Source of the DNA: a virus | Direction: 5' to 3' (one strand) | Length of the DNA: 62,447 bases | Virus record (IMG/VR): IMGVR_UViG_3300032275_000189 | Span: 1-62,447 of that record | Shown: one piece after another, positions 23,141 through 30,783 of the stretch | Layout: each line of letters begins with the position of its first letter | Position numbering within the stretch: position 1 is the first letter of the stretch | Translations under genes and position numbers: made by a program | Notes under the pieces: model-generated | Databases searched by the model: none | What the model saw: the letters and a program-made list of their open reading frames with translations, nothing else | Told to the model about the DNA's origin: nothing

Positions 23141-24091
23141 TTACATTTGACCCGGCTCAGGACGAACAGCCTGAGTTAAGTTCTCGGTATCAACTGGAGT
23201 GAATAGATTTTCACCACCGCCAGTGCTTTGATATTCAGTCCAACCATCGTTGTACTTCGCATCAGGAGAACTGCCGGTCATGCTCTTAACGCTATTCCAC
23301 CACTTCTCGTCGTCAGTGGCTTCTTTTTGCATTTTCTTCTTGGATGACTTCTTAGAGTTCTTCTTTGAGAACATTGGGCCTGCATCGCCCATGCCGCCAC
23401 CGACATCGCCGCCTTTGCCGCCTAGAACCTTCTTCTTGTGTTCTTCTGGCTCGCCTTCTTCGTCATCACCGTCCAAGTCTACACCGGCTTCTTCTTCAGC
23501 GTCTTCCATGTCGTCATCGCCCATGTCGCCTTCTTCAGCGTCTTCTTCATCGTCGCTGTCGTCGTTATCAGACCACATTTTCTTCTTGGACTTCATCATT
23601 TTCTTCTTGGACTTCTTCTTTGAGAAGAGAACTGAGTTCAAGTCTTTCTTGCCCTCGTCATCACCTTCATCGTCGCCTTCGGCGTCAATATCGGCACCTT
23701 CTTCATCGTCCATGTCTTCGTCGTCCATATCGGAACCGCACTTGGCTTTGGACTTCTTCTTGGATTGAGCGCCGCACATTTTGCCGCACTTCTTGCTGAA
23801 CTTAGGCTTTTCGTCGCCGTCGTCATCAGAATCCACATCAACGTCCACATCTGGATCGTCTTTTTCGGAAGATGGCTCAACCATCTCGCCGTCGCCGGTT
23901 TCATCTTCTTCTTCATCATCATCAAACATTTTCTTTTTAGCTTTCTTCTTGGCCATTTTCTTGGCTTCTTCTAGGTCCATACCGAAGCCAGATGGGGCTT
24001 GAATTCCCAAGTTTGATGGGTTGGAAATACCAAGATTAAAGCTCGGTAATACAGACTCATTCAGCGTCTTCCACTGTTTGTACGTTAGCAT
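23141..24091 (-). CDS. Tagged acidic/lysine-rich low-complexity protein
   Basis: The 316-residue protein starts MLTYKQWKTLNES; Leu10-Asn11-Glu12 fits the prohead-protease site. From about residue 40 it alternates long Asp/Glu blocks with Lys blocks. A module FSKK plus SKK/KKK recurs three times (near 97, 155 and 240), and Cys residues occur in the first module. The C-terminus (about 265-316) is a normal-looking sequence. The charge pattern suits a scaffold-core or DNA-condensing head protein that is proteolysed during maturation, like T4 core proteins. GAGGAAT precedes the start. Confidence 0.75.
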   Translation of the reverse strand: MLTYKQWKTLNESVLPSFNLGISNPSNLGIQAPSGFGMDLEEAKKMAKKKAKKKMFDDDEEEDETGDGEMVEPSSEKDDPDVDVDVDSDDDGDEKPKFSKKCGKMCGAQSKKKSKAKCGSDMDDEDMDDEEGADIDAEGDDEGDDEGKKDLNSVLFSKKKSKKKMMKSKKKMWSDNDDSDDEEDAEEGDMGDDDMEDAEEEAGVDLDGDDEEGEPEEHKKKVLGGKGGDVGGGMGDAGPMFSKKNSKKSSKKKMQKEATDDEKWWNSVKSMTGSSPDAKYNDGWTEYQSTGGGENLFTPVDTENLTQAVRPEPGQM

Positions 24092-24124
24092 AATTATTCC
24101 TCTTTCGATCTAAACGGGTTAAAT

Positions 24125-24133
24125 CTATATATG
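24125..24133 (+). promoter_or_regulatory. Late-promoter-like box CTATATATG
   Basis: The element matches CTATATATC at 14866 and 42687 in eight of nine bases. It lies 33 bases before the ATG at 24167 with no -35 box. Confidence 0.4.
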
Positions 24134-24166
24134 ACAGGCTCCAAATCTTTTCCAAAGGAACGGGAA

Positions 24167-24988
24167 ATGAAAAAAATACTTCTCGCTTTGGCTTTCTTCG
24201 GTACGCTGGCGTATCTGTATTGGTTTTTAACCACGCCTAGAGCAACGCCGGTTTATCTATCCCCCACAGATCAAATATCCAAGCAAGAAAAGCCACAGCC
24301 AGTTCATGAGATTTACGATATTATCAAAACAATCAACGACAGAAGCTCAAAAATCAACAGCCTTTACATTGTCGAAATGCCCATCCGTCTTCAGCAAGGC
24401 AACATGACGGCCAAAGTCTATGGCGAACTAGCAATGGAAAAAGAAAAGAACTTCCGATTGAAGGTCGCACACCAATTAACCGGGAAAGAAATGGATATTG
24501 GTTCAAACAAAACTCATTTCTGGTTCTGGTCAAAAAGAATGAATCCTCCAGCATTGCATTATTCTTTGCATGAAGACCTGGACAAGACAATGCTGAGAAC
24601 CGCATTGAACCCCGCCTGGATGATGGAATCACTCAATGTCAGCCCTGTCAGTACAGAAAACATCGAGATAGCCAAATTCAAAGAATTCTGGGCTACAATT
24701 CAACCAAGAATGAGCGGCACAGGAGAAAAAGTCACAGTGGTTACGCTCATACACCCTACTCAAACGGTTGTAGTTGGCAGATATTTGTACAATCAAAATG
24801 GCAAATTGATCGCAAGCACTGAATATCAGGACTTTTCAGATGTCATACCTAGAAAAATACTCATAATATGGTACGAAGAAGGTATAGCTCTCGATTGGGA
24901 CTTATCAAGGGTTCAAACAAATGTGGGCATCAATCCAAAATTTTGGATGATGCCCGACATGAGAAGCAAGATAGACATGGGAAAGTAA
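24167..24988 (+). CDS. Membrane-anchored hypothetical protein
   Basis: The 273-residue protein starts MKKILLALAFFGTLAYLYWFL, an uncleaved N-terminal membrane anchor, and the rest lies outside the cytoplasm. The soluble part is mixed alpha/beta and reminiscent of periplasmic lipoprotein-carrier (LolA-like) folds, but no diagnostic motif is visible. The ATG at 24167 follows AAAGGAACGGG; the upstream in-frame start would not give a signal. It converges with the 24989 gene with no gap. Confidence 0.65.
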   Translation: MKKILLALAFFGTLAYLYWFLTTPRATPVYLSPTDQISKQEKPQPVHEIYDIIKTINDRSSKINSLYIVEMPIRLQQGNMTAKVYGELAMEKEKNFRLKVAHQLTGKEMDIGSNKTHFWFWSKRMNPPALHYSLHEDLDKTMLRTALNPAWMMESLNVSPVSTENIEIAKFKEFWATIQPRMSGTGEKVTVVTLIHPTQTVVVGRYLYNQNGKLIASTEYQDFSDVIPRKILIIWYEEGIALDWDLSRVQTNVGINPKFWMMPDMRSKIDMGK

Positions 24989-25225
24989 TTATTTGTTAAG
25001 TGCCTTCCTGATGGCGTCTCGTCTAACGGCCTGTGTTTTACGACGTTCGGCACTCAACCCAGCAGCATTGGTAGGCTGCTGAGGCGGTGCTGCCTGCGCA
25101 CGAAGTTGAGTTGGAGTAGGCCCAGCGGCAATACCCCCTGATGTTGAACGAACAGATGTAGTTGGACGAAGAACTGGTCCACTACGACCGCCACCGCCCC
25201 GATTTTTGCTGCATCCACATGCCAT
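24989..25225 (-). CDS. Small Gly/Pro/Ala-rich basic protein
   Basis: The 78-residue protein begins MACGCSKNRGGGG, is rich in Gly, Pro, Ala, Gln and Arg, and ends in a basic helix. GAGG precedes ATG 25225. The CGC start resembles the GCGCG element of the gene just upstream (25234), which suggests relatedness. Probably disordered; role unknown. Confidence 0.6.
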   Translation of the reverse strand: MACGCSKNRGGGGRSGPVLRPTTSVRSTSGGIAAGPTPTQLRAQAAPPQQPTNAAGLSAERRKTQAVRRDAIRKALNK

Positions 25226-25233
25226 AGTTGACC

Positions 25234-25416
25234 TCACATAAAATAACGTGTATTGGTTTTATAGATCAAGTTTTTCCGCTGACTGGTCTTTTGAATTCGA
25301 CTAATCAACTTTTCTTGCTGCTCAGTCATTGCTGGAGCCATCTTCGTACTGCCACAACCGCAACCTTCCTTTGGCTTCTCGTTTGGCTTCTCGTTTGGTA
25401 CTTGCGATTGGTCCAT
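25234..25416 (-). CDS. Small Cys/Gly and Lys-rich protein
   Basis: The 60-residue protein contains a 4-residue NEKP repeat, a GCGCG cluster near residue 18 and a basic C-terminal helix. A CATAAATA box lies four bases before the ATG, in place of a good ribosome site. It precedes the 24989 gene by 8 bp and shares the Cys/Gly cluster with it. Confidence 0.5.
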   Translation of the reverse strand: MDQSQVPNEKPNEKPKEGCGCGSTKMAPAMTEQQEKLISRIQKTSQRKNLIYKTNTRYFM

Positions 25417-25420
25417 ACTC

Positions 25421-25429
25421 TATTTATGG
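25421..25429 (-). promoter_or_regulatory. Late-promoter-like box CCATAAATA, directly before ATG
   Basis: CATAAATA ends four bases before the ATG at 25416. It is the closest match in the window to the T4 late box TATAAATA. Confidence 0.45.
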
Positions 25430-25456
25430 ACGAGCAACCCAAAAAGGATTTCCAAT

Positions 25457-26944
25457 ATGTTTACAGAAGACGAGATATTGAAGCTAATTGAAAAAGCCAC
25501 TGACGCTGCATTCAAAAAGTTTAGCGATGGTTATTACCAAGATTCCGAAGTAATTCTTAACCAAACGCTCAAAGTCTTCCCGAACGAAATCCACGCACTT
25601 CAATTGATGGGACTTGTAAAGCATAATCTTAGCAAGTTCACAGAAGCCATCGACATCTTCAACAAGACTATCGAAATTGAACCCAATAATCCAGAAAACT
25701 ACAACAACATAGGCTTGTGCTATTCAAACAATGGAAAATATGACATTGCAATTGAAATGCTAAAGAAAGCCATAGAGCTAAATCCAACATGCTCGTACAT
25801 GCACAGTAATCTAGGACTCCAATATCGAAACATCAACAATCTCAATGCCGCAATAGAATGTTTCCAAAAGTCACTTTCCATTGAAGAGAATGAATTGACT
25901 TGGGGAATGTTAGGCGGCTGCTATGGCGAGAAGCGGGACTTAGAAGAAGCCGAACACTGTTTCAAGCGATCTATTGAAATCAATCCAGAGTTCGCTGGAG
26001 GGCATGTGGATTTAGCCAACGTGTATCACTTGAAGGGCGAATGGGACAAGGCGTGGGAGGAATACGAATGGCGACACGAGGTATTCGAGCAACTTAAAGT
26101 TTGGCAGACTCTTTATGATCCCGCCAAGAAATGGACGGGACAACCACTGGAAGGCAAGACCATAATCGTACATGGAGAGCAAGGTCATGGAGATACAATT
26201 CAATTTTTTCGGTATATCCAATACTTGAAGAACGCCCATGTGATCTTACATTGCTCCGGCGATCTGGCAGACATATTTGCTGGTCACATTGATGATATTT
26301 ACACGAATGAACCGAGCGAAACAAAAACAGAACAATTGCCTAGCCATGATTATCATTGTTCTATTTTGAGCCTACCTTATATTCTAAAATTGAAAGAAGC
26401 ACCAGCATTCCCATTAAATATCACCAAGAACATAAATCTTGATCGCTACTCTAATTCATTGAAGATTGGAATCGTGTGGGCTGGAAATCCCCAGCACCCA
26501 AATGACGCCAATCGTTCTTGCCATCTGAAGTATTTCCAAGAGATTCATGACATTCCAGGTGTTAAGTTGTTTAGTTTGGTAAAGGACACCCGGCCTCGCA
26601 TCTATCGTTTCAATTCTGATCCTATTGATCTGACTGAAGAAACTGAAGAAATGAAGATCGTGGATATGTCACCACTCATGAACACTTTTGGTGACACAGC
26701 AGAGATAATCAATTCTCTCGATCTAGTGATTACCGTAGACACATCTGTTCTGCATCTTGCTGGGTCAATGGGTAAGCCAACCTGGGCTTTGCTGCCGTGG
26801 GTTTGTGATTGGAGATGGGGAACAGGAACAGAAACAGCATGGTATCCAAGTGTTAGGATATTTCGCCAGCCGTCAAAAGGCGATTGGCATTCAGTATTTT
26901 CAAACATCAAGAAAGAGATTTATAATGAACAACGATTACGTTGA
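25457..26944 (+). CDS. TPR-repeat glycosyltransferase (GT-B, OGT/GT9-like)
   Basis: The 495-residue protein has about five tetratricopeptide repeats in residues 20-230 (for example NNIGLCYSNNGKYDIAIEML). A GT-B catalytic domain follows, with GEQGHGDTIQFFRYI, KIGIVWAGNPQHPND near 340 and VITVDTSVLHLAGSMGKPTW near 425, typical of bacterial TPR glycosyltransferases related to GT9/GT41. It may modify a protein held by the repeats or extend a glycan. AAGGA lies upstream. The stop overlaps the next gene by 20 bp. Confidence 0.87.
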   Translation: MFTEDEILKLIEKATDAAFKKFSDGYYQDSEVILNQTLKVFPNEIHALQLMGLVKHNLSKFTEAIDIFNKTIEIEPNNPENYNNIGLCYSNNGKYDIAIEMLKKAIELNPTCSYMHSNLGLQYRNINNLNAAIECFQKSLSIEENELTWGMLGGCYGEKRDLEEAEHCFKRSIEINPEFAGGHVDLANVYHLKGEWDKAWEEYEWRHEVFEQLKVWQTLYDPAKKWTGQPLEGKTIIVHGEQGHGDTIQFFRYIQYLKNAHVILHCSGDLADIFAGHIDDIYTNEPSETKTEQLPSHDYHCSILSLPYILKLKEAPAFPLNITKNINLDRYSNSLKIGIVWAGNPQHPNDANRSCHLKYFQEIHDIPGVKLFSLVKDTRPRIYRFNSDPIDLTEETEEMKIVDMSPLMNTFGDTAEIINSLDLVITVDTSVLHLAGSMGKPTWALLPWVCDWRWGTGTETAWYPSVRIFRQPSKGDWHSVFSNIKKEIYNEQRLR

Positions 26945-27197
26945 GAAGAATTTAGTTTACCAAGACCAAGTACAGCAAATTGCGAAGTTGGTGTTCCACG
27001 TTTTTTACTACGACGAGGAAGAAAAGCTCAATTATTCTCCTGCGGAGGCTTACGAAAAGGAAGTCACCGACGACTTGCTGCCAATGGCAGAAAAGATTTT
27101 ACACTTCTTCGGAACTGCGGACGAAGCGAAGAAAGCAATTCGCTTCCTACATACAGTAAACCCAATTAAGGCCAAGGAAATATTTGATGAACTGTAA
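26925..27197 (+). CDS. Small helical protein between two glycosyltransferase genes
   Basis: The 90-residue acidic helical protein starts at ATG 26925 behind AGAGA, overlaps the TPR glycosyltransferase by 20 bp and the next gene by 11 bp. No motif recognised. The overlaps imply one operon and a possible accessory role. Confidence 0.6.
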   Translation: MNNDYVEKNLVYQDQVQQIAKLVFHVFYYDEEEKLNYSPAEAYEKEVTDDLLPMAEKILHFFGTADEAKKAIRFLHTVNPIKAKEIFDEL

Positions 27198-28032
27198 AAT
27201 CTTCTACAGGATTAGCAGCAATAGCCTGCCTAAGCCAAAACTACCGGGTGCAAACAAGCTCCGATGCTTGGACAATTTCATAAGTGCATTTGGACCCGAA
27301 ATCAATGTGCTGGCTGACAATTGTGACGTGCAGACATTAAACGAACTTGAACGACGTGGTTTGTCCACATTGACGACAGACTATGGCAACGCTCAATCAT
27401 TTTTGTTTACATTGTCGCAGGTTCAGTATTGCCCATACGATACGCTGATCTACTTCGTAGAAGATGATTACCTTCATTTGCCGACATCTCGCACCCTTCT
27501 TGAAGAAGGCATTGCCTCTGGCGTGGATTATGTCACCCTATATGACCACCCGGATAAATACGGCCCGTTATATGATGGCGGCGAAACATCCAAAGTGTTT
27601 CGCACCGCATCATCTCATTGGAGAACATCTATCTCCACCTGCATGACGTTCGCATCTACAGCAGGCATATTGAAGAAGGATATGGAAACATGGCACAAAT
27701 GGTGCAGCGACACCAATCCCGACGATCATGGTGCTTTTTCATATTTGAATACACAGGGAAGAAAATTGGCCGTGTGTATTCCTGGGGCTGCGTGCCATAC
27801 AGATTTGAACTATTCGACCATCATTGGCGAAAATTGGATTGAACCGTGGGCGATCCAAATGATGCTCAAAACTGTGGAGAAAAGCATCTACAAGGGATAT
27901 GACGCAGATGCCATTGATGCGATGGAAGAAGTGCTTCATCACCAAAAAGGACAACACAATGACTTAACGAAGTTGATGTTGATCTCAGAAATTGAGAACC
28001 ACAGTAAAAAGAAAAGAGCGAGCAAACTTTGA
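27187..28032 (+). CDS. Glycosyltransferase-like protein (GT-A)
   Basis: The 281-residue protein has IYFVEDDYLHLP near residues 93-104, a DxD-like metal/sugar-nucleotide site placed as in GT-A enzymes, and later HTDLN. It lacks a classical GT2 start, so the donor cannot be guessed. The start is ATG 27187 with AAGGAA upstream. It ends inside a strong terminator and closes the operon begun at 25457. Confidence 0.6.
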   Translation: MNCKIFYRISSNSLPKPKLPGANKLRCLDNFISAFGPEINVLADNCDVQTLNELERRGLSTLTTDYGNAQSFLFTLSQVQYCPYDTLIYFVEDDYLHLPTSRTLLEEGIASGVDYVTLYDHPDKYGPLYDGGETSKVFRTASSHWRTSISTCMTFASTAGILKKDMETWHKWCSDTNPDDHGAFSYLNTQGRKLAVCIPGAACHTDLNYSTIIGENWIEPWAIQMMLKTVEKSIYKGYDADAIDAMEEVLHHQKGQHNDLTKLMLISEIENHSKKKRASKL

Positions 28033-28046
28033 TGTTTGCTCGCTCT
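28015..28046. terminator. Strong hairpin terminator closing the glycosyltransferase operon
   Basis: A 13-bp stem (28015-28027 with 28034-28046) holds the stop codon in a 6-base loop. It lies between two convergent genes. Confidence 0.75.
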
Positions 28047-28076
28047 CGGAAGTGACCAACTCAACGAACTCAGCAA

Positions 28077-28427
28077 TTACGACTGAGTTGTTGTCGATGC
28101 AGTCGAAGACTTGCTCTTGGCCGGAGCCTTGACAGAAGTGACCTTCTTAGAAACAGAAGACTTCTTTGCAGCCTTCTTCAGCGTTGCAGTTGCAGGAGTC
28201 GCAGTCTTGCTGGCGGTGTCGCTGACATCAACATCAGTGAAGCCCAGAGACTTGGCGAGATTGCGTGCAGCGCCGCTGACAGCGGACTTGGTAGGGAACT
28301 GTGTGCTACCATCGCTTCGGCGAGCCAACTTGGTTGGCTTGAGGCCAGCGATGCTGACGGTTCCTTCGTAATAATCACCAGCATCGCTCTTGCGGCTGGC
28401 AACTCGGACAGACAGAGTGTTACTCAT
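28077..28427 (-). CDS. Small basic protein with a histone-H1-like tail
   Basis: The 116-residue protein has an N-terminal folded part (SVRVASRKSDAGDYYEG to about residue 65) and a C-terminal tail of Lys, Ala, Ser, Thr and Pro (repeats such as KKAAKKSS). This tail is like that of bacterial and eukaryotic H1-type histones, so DNA or nucleic-acid binding is likely. I chose ATG 28427 over a longer frame because the folded part begins there. It could condense phage DNA. Confidence 0.65.
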   Translation of the reverse strand: MSNTLSVRVASRKSDAGDYYEGTVSIAGLKPTKLARRSDGSTQFPTKSAVSGAARNLAKSLGFTDVDVSDTASKTATPATATLKKAAKKSSVSKKVTSVKAPAKSKSSTASTTTQS

Positions 28428-28525
28428 TCGGATTCGTGCCTTTCTTTCATGGAATAGGTCTATGTAGGTTTCCCACACGTTAGGGAATTCTATATTCAAC
28501 ATAGTAGTCGGTCAATATCTTTCCT

Positions 28526-29224
28526 TTATTTTTTTGCTTTCAAATCATCAAACACAAAGTTTCTCATCTTGTCCAAGCTGCATATTTTGGGTTCGACGAC
28601 ACCCGTGTTGCAAAGTGTCGGGATCAACATGCGCCGATCAGCAGGACGGAATCGCTTCCTGTAAAAACCATCAACGGCATCCTTGTACTTCGTGTACAGC
28701 GATGACATGCTGACGCCTGGAACCGTCTCCGACAAGTTGAACGTCGTCAATATACTCACAATGGTTTTGGCGACTTCTTCGACAGGCGCTTTCTTCTTGC
28801 TATTGCCGATCTTGGAGAAGTTGACAAACCAGAGCATTGTGTCCGGGTCGTACAGAAACAGCGGGTTGACAGACCCGGCCCGATAATGGGCGTCGATATA
28901 ATCTTCGATCTGTGAAATCCAAAGTTTTTGCCCATTATTGGCTTGGATATAGTTCTGGAAATAGAAATATCCAATTATGCTCCGAAAGCTCAAAATCAGA
29001 ACATCTCGGCCTCCCTTGTTGTTCAAGCCGTGGCGAAGGCAAAAAGAACAGTAAAAATTTCCTGGACCTGAAAGCCTATCTATTAACTGTGATTGGGTGC
29101 TGACGGACTCACAGTTCTTTTCACAAAAGCAACATTTGCGGAAAACTTTGTCCGATAGCTCTCCTGAGAGCGTGGCGGGGATCGGTTTGAGCCGAACTTG
29201 GCACATAGAAAGTTTTTCAGACAT
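28526..29224 (-). CDS. Conserved-looking zinc-finger phage protein
   Basis: The 232-residue protein has a zinc-finger-like N-terminus (KCCFCEKNC near 30-38 and YCSFCLRH near 58-65) and a conserved-looking core RDVLILSFRSIIGYFYF. Proteins of this appearance occur in T4-like phages, but I know no function. GGTGAA lies upstream. It may bind nucleic acid or RNA polymerase. Confidence 0.7.
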   Translation of the reverse strand: MSEKLSMCQVRLKPIPATLSGELSDKVFRKCCFCEKNCESVSTQSQLIDRLSGPGNFYCSFCLRHGLNNKGGRDVLILSFRSIIGYFYFQNYIQANNGQKLWISQIEDYIDAHYRAGSVNPLFLYDPDTMLWFVNFSKIGNSKKKAPVEEVAKTIVSILTTFNLSETVPGVSMSSLYTKYKDAVDGFYRKRFRPADRRMLIPTLCNTGVVEPKICSLDKMRNFVFDDLKAKK

Positions 29225-29305
29225 CGTTTATTCACCGAAATTTGAGAAAGCTCGCATACATAATAAGAAGCGAGTATACTCAATCACCAGAACGAGGAAA
29301 AAAAT

Positions 29306-29497
29306 ATGAAGACATTTATTCAATGGGCAGGCGAAGTCAAGAAAGAACTGCCTCTGTATATGCAAGACGAAAACACAAAGCGTGCTGGTATTGCACATTG
29401 GGCTTACCCGGACGCATATGTCCGTCAACAGTACCCAGATGCTTATTTCATGCCTACCGCCGCAGATGCTATGCAGAAGATGGGCAAGCGTAAGTAA
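29306..29497 (+). CDS. Tiny tagged protein
   Basis: The 63-residue protein starts MKTFIQWAGEVKKELP, matching the tag (M-K-T-F-x-x-W) with an imperfect cut site (KKE at 12-14). The remainder is rich in Tyr, Ala and Asp and ends basic. AGGA precedes the ATG. Probably an internal head protein or peptide. Confidence 0.65.
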   Translation: MKTFIQWAGEVKKELPLYMQDENTKRAGIAHWAYPDAYVRQQYPDAYFMPTAADAMQKMGKRK

Positions 29498-29569
29498 CAA
29501 ACCCGCTGCTCCTCTAGTCCGCAAGGGCAATTGAGCATCATGGGCGGGTAGACATTTCCCTTGGGTTAT

Positions 29570-29603
29570 AAAAAACCCCCGTCAATTTGGCGGGGGTTTT
29601 TTT
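29570..29603. terminator. Bidirectional rho-independent terminator
   Basis: CCCCCG (29576-29581) pairs with CGGGGG (29591-29596), flanked by A6 on the left and T7 on the right. It serves the genes converging from both sides. Confidence 0.85.
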
Positions 29604-29604
29604 G

Positions 29605-29940
29605 TTAGCCCTTAACCTTGTTGATGCGGTCGTTATGGTCCTTGGACGTAATCGACTCTTCTTCAACTGGCAACATCTCAGGAACCCGCTCCCAATAACC
29701 CCATTGATCTTCGTTGGCTGGGTTTTGGAAGACCATGCCCTTCTTCCAATACTTGCTCAATATTTCATCAACCCGTTCTTTGGACAACTTTGCTTCTTTT
29801 GAAAGTTGAGCGGTTGATCGCCACTGCCATTTAGCACTGCGAGCCAAAGCAATGAAGAATCCTTGTTCTTCGTCGCCCTCTTTACTGCCTTGAGGATACA
29901 CCGAAGTCCACTTAGGCGGTGTCTTAACTTTATTCTTCAT
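29605..29940 (-). CDS. Winged-helix-type small protein
   Basis: The 111-residue protein contains a helix-turn-helix region (STAQLSKEAKLSKERVDEILSKYWKKG at 42-68) followed by a short wing-like segment. It may bind DNA and regulate phage genes. GGAGG lies upstream of the ATG. Similar proteins, rich in Pro/Lys at the N-terminus, are familiar from T4-like phages without known function. Confidence 0.65.
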   Translation of the reverse strand: MKNKVKTPPKWTSVYPQGSKEGDEEQGFFIALARSAKWQWRSTAQLSKEAKLSKERVDEILSKYWKKGMVFQNPANEDQWGYWERVPEMLPVEEESITSKDHNDRINKVKG

Positions 29941-30044
29941 GATTGCCTCCGAAAAAATGGCGAGATTGCCATACTATAATAATGAGGAATTTGGAGAAAA
30001 TCCAACCCCTTGAATTATATACTCTGCTTAAAAGGAAAGTCCAA

Positions 30045-30563
30045 ATGAGAAATTCACCAAGATTGAACCGCTTCGAGCGTCGGACAATGCACGCTGAGAA
30101 GCTGAAGAACGACATGAGTGGCACAGGCGTTTACATCTACGAGAACAATACTGAGGGCGATTTGAAGCTGCCGAAGCCGACAGATTCAGGAGTTCGTCAG
30201 ATTTCTCCCAAAAACAAACCTGGATGCCGGTTCCAGGGAGACAGCTACTATCTGCAATGGGTTGGTTCGCCAATGAACCTTCTCAAGTTAGTTGAAGAAG
30301 TAGTTCCAAAAATGACTCATACGGAACTAATGGAACACAGAGCCAAACAAGAGCAATTACTGGAGGAAGAAGAAATGGCTAATGAGCGACAACTGTTGCT
30401 AGACCAGCCCGATTGCATCACTCAACACGGCAAGATCGAGAGAGTGGTTGCAGAGCCTGGTCAGCAGCCGATCAACGACAATACAGACCTTTCTCAGAAG
30501 AAGCCCGCCGAGGTTCTTTTGACGGAAGACCCGTTGGATGGCGTTGAGATTATCTTGGGCTAA
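30045..30563 (+). CDS. Hypothetical phage protein
   Basis: The 172-residue protein has a folded first half (GTGVYIYENNTEGDLKLP and FQGDSYYLQWV) and an acidic helical second half (EQLLEEEEMANERQLL). AAAGGA fixes the start at 30045; a TTATATACT box lies 22 bases upstream at 30015-30023. No family name known to me. A strong terminator follows. Confidence 0.65.
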   Translation: MRNSPRLNRFERRTMHAEKLKNDMSGTGVYIYENNTEGDLKLPKPTDSGVRQISPKNKPGCRFQGDSYYLQWVGSPMNLLKLVEEVVPKMTHTELMEHRAKQEQLLEEEEMANERQLLLDQPDCITQHGKIERVVAEPGQQPINDNTDLSQKKPAEVLLTEDPLDGVEIILG

Positions 30564-30593
30564 TATCCAAGTCAATACGAAAAAAAGACGATC

Positions 30594-30624
30594 ACAGCAC
30601 CCGAATATTCGGGTGCTGTTTTTA
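30594..30624 (+). terminator. Rho-independent terminator
   Basis: A 12-bp stem (30594-30605 with 30608-30619) is followed by five T residues, behind the 30045 gene and before the next promoter. Confidence 0.9.
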
Positions 30625-30636
30625 TTTACAGCCGAT

Positions 30637-30665
30637 TTTACAAGTCGTCTCCCCCGTGGTATAAT
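30637..30665 (+). promoter_or_regulatory. Sigma70 promoter for the AAA+ operon
   Basis: TTTACA (30637-30642), a 17-bp spacer and TATAAT (30660-30665). It lies just after a terminator and leaves a 5' leader of about 110 bases before the ATG at 30784. Confidence 0.75.
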
Positions 30666-30783
30666 CTGAGCCAAGGCATTTTCGACACCAAAATATTTCT
30701 CCCGTCGCAGTGAACCAAACGACCACCTGACTCTCTAGGGCTTGGTCAATCAGTATTGCGTCAATCAAATCTGTGGAGCAACC

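Noticed and set aside
23250-23768. Long Ser/Pro-rich frames opposite the acidic tagged gene
   Set aside because: Their composition is the mirror of the Asp/Glu/Lys codons of the true gene. There is no ribosome site.
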